Of a DNA stretch of 64,000 bases, positions 10,533 through 19,145 are shown piece by piece. Made by a program: the position numbers and the translations under genes. Source of the stretch: JBGPEQ01 sp050180895 (GTDB lineage Bacteria > Pseudomonadota > Alphaproteobacteria > Dongiales > Dongiaceae). Each line of letters begins with the position of its first letter. Positions within the stretch are counted from its first letter, which is position 1. The stretch spans positions 22,636 to 86,635 of the forward strand of contig JBFXDS010000015.1 in assembly GCA_050180895.1 (NCBI GenBank), written 5' to 3'. The notes under the pieces were generated by a model, which did no database searches, was not told the origin of the DNA, and saw only the letters and a program-made list of their open reading frames with translations.

Positions 10533-13033
10533 TCGGACCAGCGCTCGGGCGGCGTGATCTCCTGAAGGCGCAGGCCGCCGCCATTGCGGCCGCGGCCGCC
10601 GGCATCGCGTTGCCGGCCGCGGCGCAGAACGTCGTGACGGACGCCGCGCGTAGCCAGCTCCAATGGTCGAAGGCGCCCTGCCGCTTCTGCGGCACCGGCT
10701 GCAGCGTGATGGTCGCGACGCGCGACAACCGCGTGGTGGCGACCCACGGCGACATCAAGTCGGAGGTCAATCGCGGCCTCAATTGCGTCAAGGGCTACTT
10801 CCTGTCGAAGATCATGTACGGGCGCGACCGCCTGACCGTGCCGCTGCTGCGCAAGACGAACGGCGTGTACGATAAGAACGGCAGCTTCGAGCCGGTCTCC
10901 TGGGACGAGGCGTTCACGGTAATGGCGGAGAAGTTCAAGGCGGCGCTGCGCGCGAAGGGACCGACGGCCGTCGGCATGTTCGGATCGGGCCAGTGGACGA
11001 TCTGGGAGGGTTACGCGGCCGTCAAGCTGATGAAGGCCGGCTTCCGCTCCAACAACATCGATCCCAACGCCCGGCATTGCATGGCGTCCGCGGTCGGCGG
11101 GTTCATGCGCACCTTCGGCATGGACGAGCCGATGGGCTGCTACGACGACATCGAGGCCACGGACGCCTTCGTGCTCTGGGGCTCGAACATGGCGGAGATG
11201 CACCCGATCCTGTGGACCCGCGTCACCGACCGCCGGCTGAGCGCCCCGCATGTCAAGGTCGCCGTGCTTTCCACCTTCGAGCACCGCTGCTTCGACCTCG
11301 CCGACATTCCCATGGTCTTCGTGCCGCAGTCGGACCTGGCGATCCTCAACTACATCGCCCATCACATCATCGCGACCGGCCGCGTCAACAAGGACTTCGT
11401 CGACAGGCACACGATATTCCGCCGCGGCGTTACCGATATCGGCTACGGCCTGCGGCCCGAGCACCCGAAGGAAGCGCCCGCCCGCAACCGCGCGGATCCC
11501 AACGCGGCCTCGGACATGACCTACGAGGAGTATGCGGCCTTCGTCGGCGAATACACGCTCGACAGGGCGCACGAGATGTCGGGCGTGCCAAAGGAGCGGC
11601 TGGAGGCGCTGGCCGAGCTCTATGCCGATCCGAAGACCAAGGTCGTGTCGTTCTGGACCATGGGGTTCAACCAGCACACGCGCGGCGTCTGGTGCAACAA
11701 CCTCGTCTACAACCTGCACCTGCTGACGGGGAAGATCGCCGAGCCCGGCAACAGCCCCTTCTCGCTGACCGGCCAGCCCTCGGCCTGCGGCACGGCGCGC
11801 GAGGTCGGCACCTTCTCCCACCGCCTGCCGGCCGATCTCCTCGTCGCCAATCCGGAACACCGGGCCGCGGCGGAGCACATCTGGCGGCTGCCGGACGGCA
11901 CCGTTCCCGAAACGCCCGGCTATCACGCGGTCGAGCAGAACCGCATGCTGTGCGACGGCAAGCTGAACGCCTACTGGGTCCAGGTGAACAACAACATGCA
12001 GGCGGCGGCGAACTGCAACGAGGAGACGCTGCCGGGCTACCGCAATCCCGAGAACTTCATCGTCGTGTCGGAGGTCTACCCCACGGTGACGGCGCAGGCG
12101 GCCGATCTGGTGCTGCCCTCGGCCATGTGGGTGGAGAAGGAAGGCGCCTACGGCAATGCCGAGCGGCGCACGCAGTTCTGGCATCAGCTGGTGCAGGCGC
12201 CGGGCGAGGCGCGGTCCGACCTCTGGCAGATCGTCGAGTTCTCGAAGCGGTTCGCGGTCGAGGAGGTGTGGCCGGAGGAGCTGCTGGCCAAGACGCCGGA
12301 TTATCGCGGAAAGACGCTCTTCGACGTTCTGTTTCGCAACGGCCAGGTGGACAGGTTCCCGGCCGAGGCGGCCGATTCCGGCTACGACAACGACGAAGCG
12401 GCTGCGTTCGGCTTCTACCTGCAGAAAGGGCTCTTCGAGGAATATGCGAGCTTCGGCCGCGGCCACGGGCACGATCTGGCCGATTTCGATCGCTATCACC
12501 AGGAGCGCGGCCTGCGCTGGCCGGTGGTCAACGGCCAGGAGACCAAATGGCGCTATCGCGAGGGCTACGACCCCTACGTGACGGCCGGCGCCGGGGTCGC
12601 CTTTTACGGCAACAAGGACGGCAAGGCGCGCATCTTCGCCCTGCCCTACGAGCCGCCGCCGGAGATGCCGGACGGCGAGTACCCGTTCTGGCTCGTCACC
12701 GGGCGCGTGCTCGAGCATTGGCATTCCGGCAGCATGACCCAGCGCGTGCCGGAGCTGTACAAGGCCTTTCCCGACGCCGTCTGCTTCATGCAGCCGGACG
12801 ATGCGCAGACGCTCGGCCTGCGGCGCGGCGACGAGGTCCGCGTCGTCTCACGGCGCGGTTATATCCGTACGCGGATCGAGACGCGCGGGCGCAACAAGAT
12901 GCCGAAGGGCGTCGTGTTCGTGCCTTGGTTCGACGAGAGCCAGCTCATCAACAAGGTGACGCTCGACGCCACCGACCCGATCTCGAAGCAGACCGACTAC
13001 AAGAAATGTGCGGTCCGCGTTGAGCGGGCGTGA
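10529..13033 (+). CDS. napA: Periplasmic nitrate reductase, catalytic subunit NapA
   Basis: An 834-residue Mo-bis-MGD enzyme that reduces nitrate to nitrite in the periplasm. The N terminus carries a Tat signal (RRDLLKAQ, then an Ala-rich stretch ending PAAAQ). The 4Fe-4S motif is CRFCGTGC plus a fourth Cys in LNCVKGYF. The molybdenum-ligating Cys is in ARHCMASAV. The length matches NapA (about 830) and is far below the membrane-bound NarG. The ATG at 10529 follows GGGAGGAC. The frame stays open upstream across napD, but that part is not NapA. Electrons should arrive from quinol through NapC and NapB. No NapF, NapG or NapH is encoded nearby. Confidence 0.97.
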   Translation: MIGPALGRRDLLKAQAAAIAAAAAGIALPAAAQNVVTDAARSQLQWSKAPCRFCGTGCSVMVATRDNRVVATHGDIKSEVNRGLNCVKGYFLSKIMYGRDRLTVPLLRKTNGVYDKNGSFEPVSWDEAFTVMAEKFKAALRAKGPTAVGMFGSGQWTIWEGYAAVKLMKAGFRSNNIDPNARHCMASAVGGFMRTFGMDEPMGCYDDIEATDAFVLWGSNMAEMHPILWTRVTDRRLSAPHVKVAVLSTFEHRCFDLADIPMVFVPQSDLAILNYIAHHIIATGRVNKDFVDRHTIFRRGVTDIGYGLRPEHPKEAPARNRADPNAASDMTYEEYAAFVGEYTLDRAHEMSGVPKERLEALAELYADPKTKVVSFWTMGFNQHTRGVWCNNLVYNLHLLTGKIAEPGNSPFSLTGQPSACGTAREVGTFSHRLPADLLVANPEHRAAAEHIWRLPDGTVPETPGYHAVEQNRMLCDGKLNAYWVQVNNNMQAAANCNEETLPGYRNPENFIVVSEVYPTVTAQAADLVLPSAMWVEKEGAYGNAERRTQFWHQLVQAPGEARSDLWQIVEFSKRFAVEEVWPEELLAKTPDYRGKTLFDVLFRNGQVDRFPAEAADSGYDNDEAAAFGFYLQKGLFEEYASFGRGHGHDLADFDRYHQERGLRWPVVNGQETKWRYREGYDPYVTAGAGVAFYGNKDGKARIFALPYEPPPEMPDGEYPFWLVTGRVLEHWHSGSMTQRVPELYKAFPDAVCFMQPDDAQTLGLRRGDEVRVVSRRGYIRTRIETRGRNKMPKGVVFVPWFDESQLINKVTLDATDPISKQTDYKKCAVRVERA

Positions 13034-13043
13034 GGAGGCGGCC

Positions 13044-13508
13044 ATGAGCTGGGCAAGCCGCCTCGGCTTTGTCGCCGCCGCGGTATCTCTCGCGGTAGCG
13101 GCAGCGCTCGCCGAGGAACCTTATTCGGCCCTCCGCGGCGACACGCCGCTGACCGAGGAGGGACCGGCGCCGCGCATGATGCCCGAACGCAACACGGATC
13201 TGCGGGAGGTGCGCAACTATCCGGAGCAGCCGCCGGTCATACCGCACGAGACCGACGGTTACGTCATCGACGCCCGCAGCAACAAATGCCTGTCCTGTCA
13301 CGCCCGCGCGCGAACCGGCGAGTCGCAGGCGCCGATGATCAGCATCACCCATTTCATGGATCGCGACGGCCAGTTCCTGGCCGCCGTCTCGCCTCGCCGC
13401 TATTTCTGCACGCAGTGCCACGTCTCCCAGCTCGACGTGACGCCGCCCGTCGAGAACGACTTCGTCGACATCGACAGCCTGATGCGGGCGAGCCAGAGCG
13501 GCCAATAG
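13044..13508 (+). CDS. napB: Periplasmic nitrate reductase, diheme cytochrome subunit NapB
   Basis: A 154-residue periplasmic cytochrome c with a Sec signal peptide (about residues 1-22, AAAVSLAVAAALA) and two heme motifs, CLSCH and CTQCH. Conserved NapB features include LRGDTPL near the mature N terminus, NYPEQPPVIPH and SITHFMDRDGQF. It passes electrons from NapC to NapA. I start at the ATG at 13044 behind GAGGAGG; an earlier start overlapping napA lacks the signal peptide context. It lies 10 bp after napA. Confidence 0.95.
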   Translation: MSWASRLGFVAAAVSLAVAAALAEEPYSALRGDTPLTEEGPAPRMMPERNTDLREVRNYPEQPPVIPHETDGYVIDARSNKCLSCHARARTGESQAPMISITHFMDRDGQFLAAVSPRRYFCTQCHVSQLDVTPPVENDFVDIDSLMRASQSGQ

Positions 13509-13518
13509 GGGAGGGGCG

Positions 13519-14109
13519 ATGCTGTCGTTGCTCGAGCGGTTCTGGCGGACCCTGCGTTCGCCCAGCCGCTATTTCAGCCTGGGCTCGCTCGTCGTCGCCG
13601 GCTTCGTCGCCGGCATCGTCTTCTGGGGCGGCTTCAACACGGCACTGGAGCTCACCAACACCGAGACCTTCTGCATCGGCTGCCACGAGATGCATGACAA
13701 CGTCTATCAGGAGCTGAAGACCACCATCCACTTCACCAACCGGTCCGGCGTCCGCGCCACCTGCCCGGACTGTCACGTTCCGCACGAATGGACGCACAAG
13801 ATCGCCCGCAAGATGCAGGCCTCGAAGGAGGTGTGGGGCCATATCTTCGGCACGATCAGCACCCGCGAGAAGTTTCTCGATGAGCGCCTGGTCCTGGCGC
13901 AGCACGAATGGGCGCGCCTCAAGGCCAACGACTCCCTGGAATGCCGCAACTGCCACAGCGAGGTGTCGATGGACTTCACGCGCCAGAGCCAGCGGGCCGT
14001 CGAGGCGCATGAGCGCTTCCTCGTCAGCGGTGAGAAGACCTGCATCGACTGCCACAAGGGCATCGCCCACCGCCTGCCCGACATGTCCGGCGTGCCCGGC
14101 TGGCAGTAG
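13519..14109 (+). CDS. napC: NapC, membrane-anchored tetraheme quinol dehydrogenase
   Basis: A 196-residue NapC/NirT-family cytochrome with one N-terminal membrane anchor (about residues 21-42, FSLGSLVVAGFVAGIVFWGG). Four CxxCH heme motifs are visible: CIGCH, CPDCH, CRNCH and CIDCH. It oxidises quinol in the inner membrane and reduces NapB. It is the last gene of the operon, 10 bp after napB. The absence of napG/H fits the napEDABC type, where NapC alone links the enzyme to the quinol pool. Confidence 0.95.
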   Translation: MLSLLERFWRTLRSPSRYFSLGSLVVAGFVAGIVFWGGFNTALELTNTETFCIGCHEMHDNVYQELKTTIHFTNRSGVRATCPDCHVPHEWTHKIARKMQASKEVWGHIFGTISTREKFLDERLVLAQHEWARLKANDSLECRNCHSEVSMDFTRQSQRAVEAHERFLVSGEKTCIDCHKGIAHRLPDMSGVPGWQ

Positions 14110-14133
14110 AGACGCCGGCTCTTCTGACAGCGT

Positions 14134-15666
14134 TCATGCCCGCGCGGGGGCGATCATCCTTGCTCCCGCCACGATGGCGATCGCGATGACGCCGGTCGTC
14201 GCGGCGGCGAACCATAACCCCGCCGCGGCCAGGGCGCCGGTCGCGGCCCAGGTGATGGACGACAACGCCTCCGCGAAGGTCGCGACCCGCGACGAGGTCT
14301 GGCGCCGGCGGAAGTGGCTGCGCTTGGCCTGCGTGCGGAACCAGAGCTGGATCGCCGTCGCCGATGCCGCCGCCAGGGCGATGCCGACGGTCGTCACCAG
14401 GGCGCAGAAGGGCGCCGCGAGGGCGAGAGCGGCGACGAACGGTGCGAACGGCAGGGCGATGCCGCCCATGACGGCCTCGATCTTCGCGCGCAATACGCCT
14501 CCGGCGGGCACCGGCGCCGCCGCGACGAGGTCGGGCGCGTCCTCGCCGGAAATGGCGAGCCAGGCCAACCCGCCCGCCAGCTGTCCGGCCGCCATGATCA
14601 GGACCGGCGCGAGCAGGGCCAGGGTGCCCGCGCCGTGGGCGAAGTTGCGCCACAGCAACACCGCCGGCGGCAGCAGATAGAGCAGCTGCATCAGGCTCTG
14701 CGACAGCAGCCAGGGATCGCGCATCAGCAGCATCCACTCCTTGCGGCGAAGGGCGCGCGCCGGCGAGCCGCGCCGGAAGCCGGCCCGGGCCCGCTGTCGC
14801 CGCGCGGCGGCCGGGGACAGGCCAGCCGCGGCGATCGCATGGCGTGCGAACTGCGGCGCGAAGATGGCGACGGCGCCGCCGAACAGCAGGAGGCTCGCGC
14901 CGAGCACGGCCGCCAGCGCCGCCGCATCGCCAAGGATCGCGCGCGCCGGCCACCAGAGGAGGCTGTTCACGTCGGGCGCCAGCGCCATCATCTCCGCCGA
15001 CTGCAGGAAGGCGGTCCGCGACAGGTTGCCGTAGGAGAGGATGGCCGCCACCTGCAGGCCGATGACGAAGGCGGCGCCGATCACGGCCGCCATGATCTGC
15101 GCCGCCAGCCGCGTGCGCCGCGGGCCGAGCGTGCGGAACAGCGCCATCGTCAGGGCGACGGCCAGCGCGGTCGCCGCCAGCCCCAGCGCCGCGACCACGC
15201 CGTAGGCGCCGAGCCACCGCGGCCCACCCTGCACGGCCAGCACGTTGATGAAGGGCGCCGCCAACAACATGGACATGCAGGTGATCGAGAGTGCCATCGC
15301 GGCGATGCGCACGGCGAAGAGCCGGCGCGCCGACACCGGCGAGGAGAGGATGAGGTCGAGGTCGGCGCGGCTGTAAAAGGCGCGCGTCACCGACTCCATG
15401 GCCTGCGACAGCATCAGCGACCAGGACAGCGCGGCGCTGCCGGTGATGACGATCAGCGCCGGCTTGTCGGGATCGACTCCCACCGCGGCATAGCGCGCCA
15501 CCATCGAATAGGCGATCAGATGCATGAAGACGACGAAGCCAGCGAACCCGGCCGCCACCAGCCGCGCGCGATACCGCCGCCCGGCCGTCATCATGTAAAG
15601 CCAGTCGCGCCAGGTCAGCCGGCACTCGTGCCGCGCGAACCAGGTCAGCGTGCCGGTCCGGCTCAT
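14134..15666 (-). CDS. ABC-2 type transporter, permease subunit
   Basis: A 510-residue, highly hydrophobic protein with about ten to twelve predicted membrane helices (for example FAGFVVFMHLIAYSM near 35-50 and AGLWFAAATTGVIAIAIV at the end). The start overlaps the stop of the ATPase gene in an ATGA arrangement, so the two form one exporter. The frame stays open far upstream inside the ATPase gene, but MSRTGTLTWF at 15666 is where a sensible permease begins. The substrate is unknown. It follows tmpA and tmpB on the same strand, with 79 bp between tmpB and the ATPase, so a shared transcript is possible. Confidence 0.85.
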   Translation of the reverse strand: MSRTGTLTWFARHECRLTWRDWLYMMTAGRRYRARLVAAGFAGFVVFMHLIAYSMVARYAAVGVDPDKPALIVITGSAALSWSLMLSQAMESVTRAFYSRADLDLILSSPVSARRLFAVRIAAMALSITCMSMLLAAPFINVLAVQGGPRWLGAYGVVAALGLAATALAVALTMALFRTLGPRRTRLAAQIMAAVIGAAFVIGLQVAAILSYGNLSRTAFLQSAEMMALAPDVNSLLWWPARAILGDAAALAAVLGASLLLFGGAVAIFAPQFARHAIAAAGLSPAAARRQRARAGFRRGSPARALRRKEWMLLMRDPWLLSQSLMQLLYLLPPAVLLWRNFAHGAGTLALLAPVLIMAAGQLAGGLAWLAISGEDAPDLVAAAPVPAGGVLRAKIEAVMGGIALPFAPFVAALALAAPFCALVTTVGIALAAASATAIQLWFRTQAKRSHFRRRQTSSRVATFAEALSSITWAATGALAAAGLWFAAATTGVIAIAIVAGARMIAPARA

Positions 15667-16424
15667 GCCGCCGCGGCGTCCTGGCCGACCAGGGCGAGGA
15701 ATGTGTCCTCCAGGCTGCTGCCGCTCTTGCCCGCCTGCCGGCGCAGCTCCTCCAGCGTGCCCTCGGCGATCAGCCGGCCGCCGGCGATCACGCCGATGCG
15801 GTCGGCCATGCGCTCGGCCACCTCCAGGATGTGTGTGGTCATGATGACGGTGCTGCCGGCGCGTACGCGTTCGCGCAGCACCTCCTTCACCTGGCGGGCG
15901 GAGCCGGCGTCGAGTCCGGTGAGCGGCTCGTCCAGGATGATCAGCTTCGGCTCGTGCACGAGCGCGCCGGCGAGCGCCACCTTCTGCCGCATGCCCTTGG
16001 AGAATCCCTCGCAGCGCTCCTGCGCGTGCGCCTCCAGCCCGAGCCAGCCGATGAGGTCGCGCGCGCGCGTTTCGGCCAGGGCGGGATCGACGCTCCACAG
16101 GCCGGCGACGAACTCGAGATATTCGAGCGGCGTGAGCTTGTCGTAGATCATGGGCTCGTCGGAGAGCCAGGCCATGATCTGCTTCGCCGCCACCGGATCG
16201 GCCAGGGCGTCGATGCCGAACACCGCGATCGAGCCGCTGTCCGGCCGCAGCAGGCCGGTGACCATCCGCAAGGTCGTCGTCTTGCCGGCGCCGTTGGGCC
16301 CGAGCAGCGTGTAGAACTCGCCGCCGCGGACGCGGAGGTCGAGCCCGTCGACGGCGGGCCGCTCGAACCGCTTGACGAGGTCGCGGATCTCGAGGCCGAG
16401 CGTGGCGGCGGCGGTCATCGGCAT
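15663..16424 (-). CDS. ABC transporter ATP-binding subunit (ABC-2 exporter type)
   Basis: A 253-residue ATPase with Walker A LLGPNGAGKTTTLRM, signature FSKGMRQKVALAGAL, Walker B LIILDEPLTGLD and the switch His in TTHILEV. The FSKGMRQK signature is typical of Nat/CcmA-like exporters that work with ABC-2 permeases, and the next gene is such a permease. Two starts six bases apart are possible (16424 and 16418); the longer form is listed. What it exports cannot be told from the sequence. Confidence 0.9.
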   Translation of the reverse strand: MPMTAAATLGLEIRDLVKRFERPAVDGLDLRVRGGEFYTLLGPNGAGKTTTLRMVTGLLRPDSGSIAVFGIDALADPVAAKQIMAWLSDEPMIYDKLTPLEYLEFVAGLWSVDPALAETRARDLIGWLGLEAHAQERCEGFSKGMRQKVALAGALVHEPKLIILDEPLTGLDAGSARQVKEVLRERVRAGSTVIMTTHILEVAERMADRIGVIAGGRLIAEGTLEELRRQAGKSGSSLEDTFLALVGQDAAAA

Positions 16425-16503
16425 GGCGGTGGGTTGCTGGCAGCCCCGTGGGTCTGCCGCCACCCTAGGAACCAGAAGTTTCCGGAAGGTAAAGGCGCCG
16501 GTA

Positions 16504-17049
16504 TCAGCCGCACGCCAGCGCCGCCAGCCGTTCGCGATAATGCTGCAGATCCGGCACCTTGACGCCGTCGAGCTTGCCGCCGTCGTCCCACCGCCGCAGG
16601 CGGGTGGCTGCCGCGGCATGCGGCGATGCCGCGAACGACGCCGCCTCCGCCGCCGACATCGGGCCGCCCTGCTTGCCGAGCGAGTGGATGGAGGCCGGCG
16701 ACAGCTTGGCGAAATAGTCCGCCTCGGTCGCGCAGAGATAGCGCTTCGCCGCGACATGCAGCCGCACGGGCTCGCTGACCGCGGGGCCGAAATGGCGCGC
16801 CAGCCAGTCGCCGCCGGAACGGTCGTGCTTGTGGTAGCCGTAGGAATCGTCGGTCGGCTGCAGGAAATGGCCGATGTCGTGCAGCAGCGCGGCGACGACG
16901 AGGCTGTCCTCAGCACCCTCGGCCTCGGCTAGCGCCGCGGTCTGCAGCGCGTGCTCTAGCTGGGTCACGCCCTCGCCGTAGGATTCGCCACCACAGCGCG
17001 CGAACAGCGCCTCGATCTCTTGAACCACGCGGTCAATGCTGGACGTCAC
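16504..17049 (-). CDS. tmpB: HD-domain mixed-valent di-iron oxygenase of the PhnZ/TmpB family
   Basis: The 181-residue protein follows the phosphonate oxygenase PhnZ nearly end to end: TQLEHALQTA and LLHDIGH for the HD metal site, HVAAKRYL, KQGGPMS and the C-terminal RRWDDGGKLDGVKVP block. PhnZ and TmpB use a mixed-valent di-iron centre to cleave the C-P bond of 1-hydroxyphosphonates. TmpB turns 1-hydroxy-2-(trimethylamino)ethylphosphonate into glycine betaine and phosphate. The Tyr before the iron-ligand Glu (SYGEG) is one residue closer than in the PhnZ sequence as I remember it. Pairing with tmpA immediately upstream favours TmpB over PhnZ, whose partner PhnY is a different type of protein. 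Confidence 0.82.
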   Translation of the reverse strand: MTSSIDRVVQEIEALFARCGGESYGEGVTQLEHALQTAALAEAEGAEDSLVVAALLHDIGHFLQPTDDSYGYHKHDRSGGDWLARHFGPAVSEPVRLHVAAKRYLCATEADYFAKLSPASIHSLGKQGGPMSAAEAASFAASPHAAAATRLRRWDDGGKLDGVKVPDLQHYRERLAALACG

Positions 17050-17080
17050 AGCGCATATCTCCGGCCTGCACGACGAATCC

Positions 17081-17163
17081 TGCGTCCTTCGACAGGCTCA
17101 GGATGAGGGGAAATCTTTGTGGCACGAAGAAAGACCCTCATCCTGAGCCTGTCGAAGGACGCA
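17081..17163. repeat. 83-bp hairpin repeat A, copy 1 (between tmpA and tmpB)
   Basis: Inverted arms of about 28 bp (TGCGTCCTTCGACAGGCTCA and its complement) flank a 27-bp centre. This copy has AGGCT in the left arm and AGCCT in the right arm, where most others have AAGCT/AGCTT, a two-sided change that keeps the pairing. It sits inside the tmpA-tmpB gap and could form a hairpin in their transcript. Confidence 0.85.
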
Positions 17164-17191
17164 CGGCGCCGGTCCCACCCTTCTGTAAGCA

Positions 17192-18349
17192 TCATGCGCC
17201 CTCCAGCACGCGCAGCTTGCTCAGCAGCCCGTCCTTGTCGGCATAGGCGCCCTGCAGATGGCGGCGGCCGGCGGCGAAGCCGCGGCGGCCATGCAGCACC
17301 CGCTGGTTGTCGACGATGAACAGGTCGCCGGCGGCGAGCTTGAACCCGGCGATTGCATCGGCGTCGTGCAGCAGTCGGCCGAAGCGGCGATAGGCGCGGT
17401 AGTACGGCGCGACGACGTCTTCCGGCAGGTCGAAAGGCGCGGCGGAGCGGTTGTTGTAGCGCACCGCGCGCAGTTCGCCCTCGCTGTCGAGCTCGATCAG
17501 CGGCGCCGTGCAGCGCAGATCGACCTTGCCCGTCTCGACGTAGCGGAACGGCACGGCGTGGCGCGTCAGCAGCGCGAAATCCTCCGGCTGCTCACGCTGC
17601 AGCCGCTCGGCGGCGTTGAACCCGTCGACGACGATGGACTCGCCGCCCTCGGCCTCCGCCTCCAGGCAATGCAGCAGCTGCAGCTGCGGCACCGGGTCGC
17701 GATAGGGGTTGTCCGTATGGTTGCCCAGGGCGAGGCCGGTATAGGCGAGGTTGGTCGGGTTCTCCACCGACACCACGTCGAACAGCCGGCCGTAGTTGGT
17801 CTCGCGCACATGGCCGAATAGCGCGATGACGCGGCAGACCATGCCTTGCTCGGCCGGCACGCCCGTGAGCAGCGCGAATCCCAGCTCCTGCACCTGCCGC
17901 AGCCAGGCCGCCAGGGCGCGGCCGCCCTGCGCCACCTCGGCATAGCGGCCGGTCGGCAGATGCGCCGCCAGCGTCTTGTCCCACAGCCGCCGCCGCGGCC
18001 GCCGCTCCGCGCGCGAGGCGGCGTCGAGGGCATGGTCGCGCAGCCAGTCGGCGGCGAAGGTGACGGTCGGCCCATCCGGCGCGAAGGTCACGGCCACGCC
18101 GTTTGCCGACGGCGCGGCTGCGGCGATCGCCGGCTCCTCCGGCAGTGCCGCGATATCGAACAGCCGTTGTCCGTCCGGCCCGTGGCGCCCGTCCGGCCGG
18201 TTGTCGAGCAGCCAGACGGCGGCGAACCGGCTGCGCCGTCCGTCCGCCCACTCGACGGTGAGCTCGTGTCCGTCGTGCCGAATCGCCGCGATCCGCGCCT
18301 GGTCGCGCGGGCGGGGAGACGCGGCAATGGCAGGCTCTGTCTGCGCCAT
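17192..18349 (-). CDS. tmpA: Fe(II)/2-oxoglutarate dioxygenase, TmpA/gamma-butyrobetaine-hydroxylase family
   Basis: The 385-residue protein has the two-domain layout of gamma-butyrobetaine dioxygenase: an N-terminal DUF971-like domain (about 15-110) and a double-stranded beta-helix domain. The iron ligands are visible as HTDNPYRD (H-x-D) and a distal His in RVLHGRRGF. TmpA hydroxylates 2-(trimethylamino)ethylphosphonate at C1, and TmpB then cleaves the product. The neighbouring PhnZ-type gene argues for TmpA rather than carnitine synthesis. The N-terminal segment LLDNRPDGRHGPDGQR lacks the Cys residues that bind structural zinc in gamma-butyrobetaine hydroxylase. It starts a possible tmpA-tmpB-ABC transcription unit. 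Confidence 0.75.
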   Translation of the reverse strand: MAQTEPAIAASPRPRDQARIAAIRHDGHELTVEWADGRRSRFAAVWLLDNRPDGRHGPDGQRLFDIAALPEEPAIAAAAPSANGVAVTFAPDGPTVTFAADWLRDHALDAASRAERRPRRRLWDKTLAAHLPTGRYAEVAQGGRALAAWLRQVQELGFALLTGVPAEQGMVCRVIALFGHVRETNYGRLFDVVSVENPTNLAYTGLALGNHTDNPYRDPVPQLQLLHCLEAEAEGGESIVVDGFNAAERLQREQPEDFALLTRHAVPFRYVETGKVDLRCTAPLIELDSEGELRAVRYNNRSAAPFDLPEDVVAPYYRAYRRFGRLLHDADAIAGFKLAAGDLFIVDNQRVLHGRRGFAAGRRHLQGAYADKDGLLSKLRVLEGA

Positions 18350-18475
18350 GATGGTTCCCTATGGCAGGACGTCGTTACGGTAAGGCATGCGGCGGTCGCT
18401 GTCGATGCGCGCGGTGCCACAACCCCGACGCACGATCCTGATGCATCGCGCCGGCCCGCCGGGTAGGCTGGTGCC

Positions 18476-18901
18476 ATGCCGCCGGCCCTCACCCACATCG
18501 CCCTCCATGTCCGCGATCTCGACGCCTGCATCGCCTTCTATCGCGAGTACTGCGGCATGACGGTCGTGCATGAGCGCAGCGATCATGGCCATCGCGTCGT
18601 CTGGCTGGCCGAGCCGGGGAAGGAGGCCGACTTCATCCTCGTGATGATCCCCGGCGGTCCCGGCCGCCGGCAGGCCGAGCAGGACTACAGCCATTTCGGC
18701 TTCGCGCTGGAGAGCCGCGCCGCCGTCGACGCCCTGGCCGACAAGGCCGCGGCGGCCGGCCGGCTCGTCTGGCCGCCGCGCGAGGAACCGTTTCCCGTCG
18801 GCTACTATTGCGGTGTGCGCGACCCCGACGGCAATTTCGTCGAGTTCAGCTACGGCCAGCCGTTGGGCCCGGGAGCGGCGCAGGCCGATCGTCGGCAATG
18901 A
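18476..18901 (+). CDS. VOC (glyoxalase/bleomycin resistance) superfamily protein
   Basis: A 141-residue single-domain protein with two beta-alpha-beta-beta-beta modules: THIALHVRDLDACIAFYRE and later SHFGFALES and GVRDPDGNFVEFSYG. The likely metal ligands are His in THIAL, His in YSHFGF and Glu in NFVEF, the H/H/E set of metal-dependent VOC enzymes. It resembles lactoylglutathione-lyase-like proteins. It lies upstream of meaB, but the sequence looks less like methylmalonyl-CoA epimerase than like a general VOC protein, so the substrate is open. Confidence 0.85.
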   Translation: MPPALTHIALHVRDLDACIAFYREYCGMTVVHERSDHGHRVVWLAEPGKEADFILVMIPGGPGRRQAEQDYSHFGFALESRAAVDALADKAAAAGRLVWPPREEPFPVGYYCGVRDPDGNFVEFSYGQPLGPGAAQADRRQ

Positions 18902-18929
18902 ACAGGCAGACGCGGCAGAAAGGTCGCGG

Positions 18930-19110
18930 CACGCGGAGACGCGGAGACGCGGAGAGTCGAGCGTTGGAGCAACGCTGTGCGTCCTTCGACAAGCTCAGGA
19001 TGAGGGCCTTTCTTTGTGCCACGAAGATTTTCCCTCATCCTGAGCTTGTCGAAGGACGCACAACGCCCGTGCCAGCCGATATCCTCCGCGCCTCCGCGTC
19101 TCCGCGTGAA
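18930..19110. repeat. Nested inverted repeats: CGGAGACGCGGAGA arms flanking 83-bp hairpin copy 2
   Basis: The outer arms are ACGCGGAGACGCGGAGACGC (18931 on) and its near complement CCTCCGCGTCTCCGCGT (around 19090-19107). Between them, at 18978-19060, is a full 83-bp hairpin repeat A (AAGCT left, AGCTT right). The CGTCTCCGCG motif recurs before tgt near 21975-21995. The whole fills the 244-bp space between the VOC gene and meaB. Confidence 0.7.
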
Positions 19111-19145
19111 CCAATCCTGAGTCGGCCGGGAGACATGGCCCGGCC

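Noticed and set aside
10493..12724. A 743-codon frame antisense to napA
   Set aside because: napA has its Tat signal, iron-sulfur and molybdenum motifs in the sense frame; the antisense product has no motif.
16504..17049. The HD gene as an ordinary HD phosphohydrolase
   Set aside because: The C-terminal RRWDDGGKLDGVKVP block and the EHALQ/HVAAKRYL spacing are specific to PhnZ-type oxygenases, and a TmpA-like gene is adjacent.
18476..18901. The VOC gene as methylmalonyl-CoA epimerase, because meaB is next
   Set aside because: The conserved epimerase blocks are not clear, the C terminus reads NFVEFSYG as in general glyoxalase-like proteins, and meaB is separated by 244 bp of repeats.
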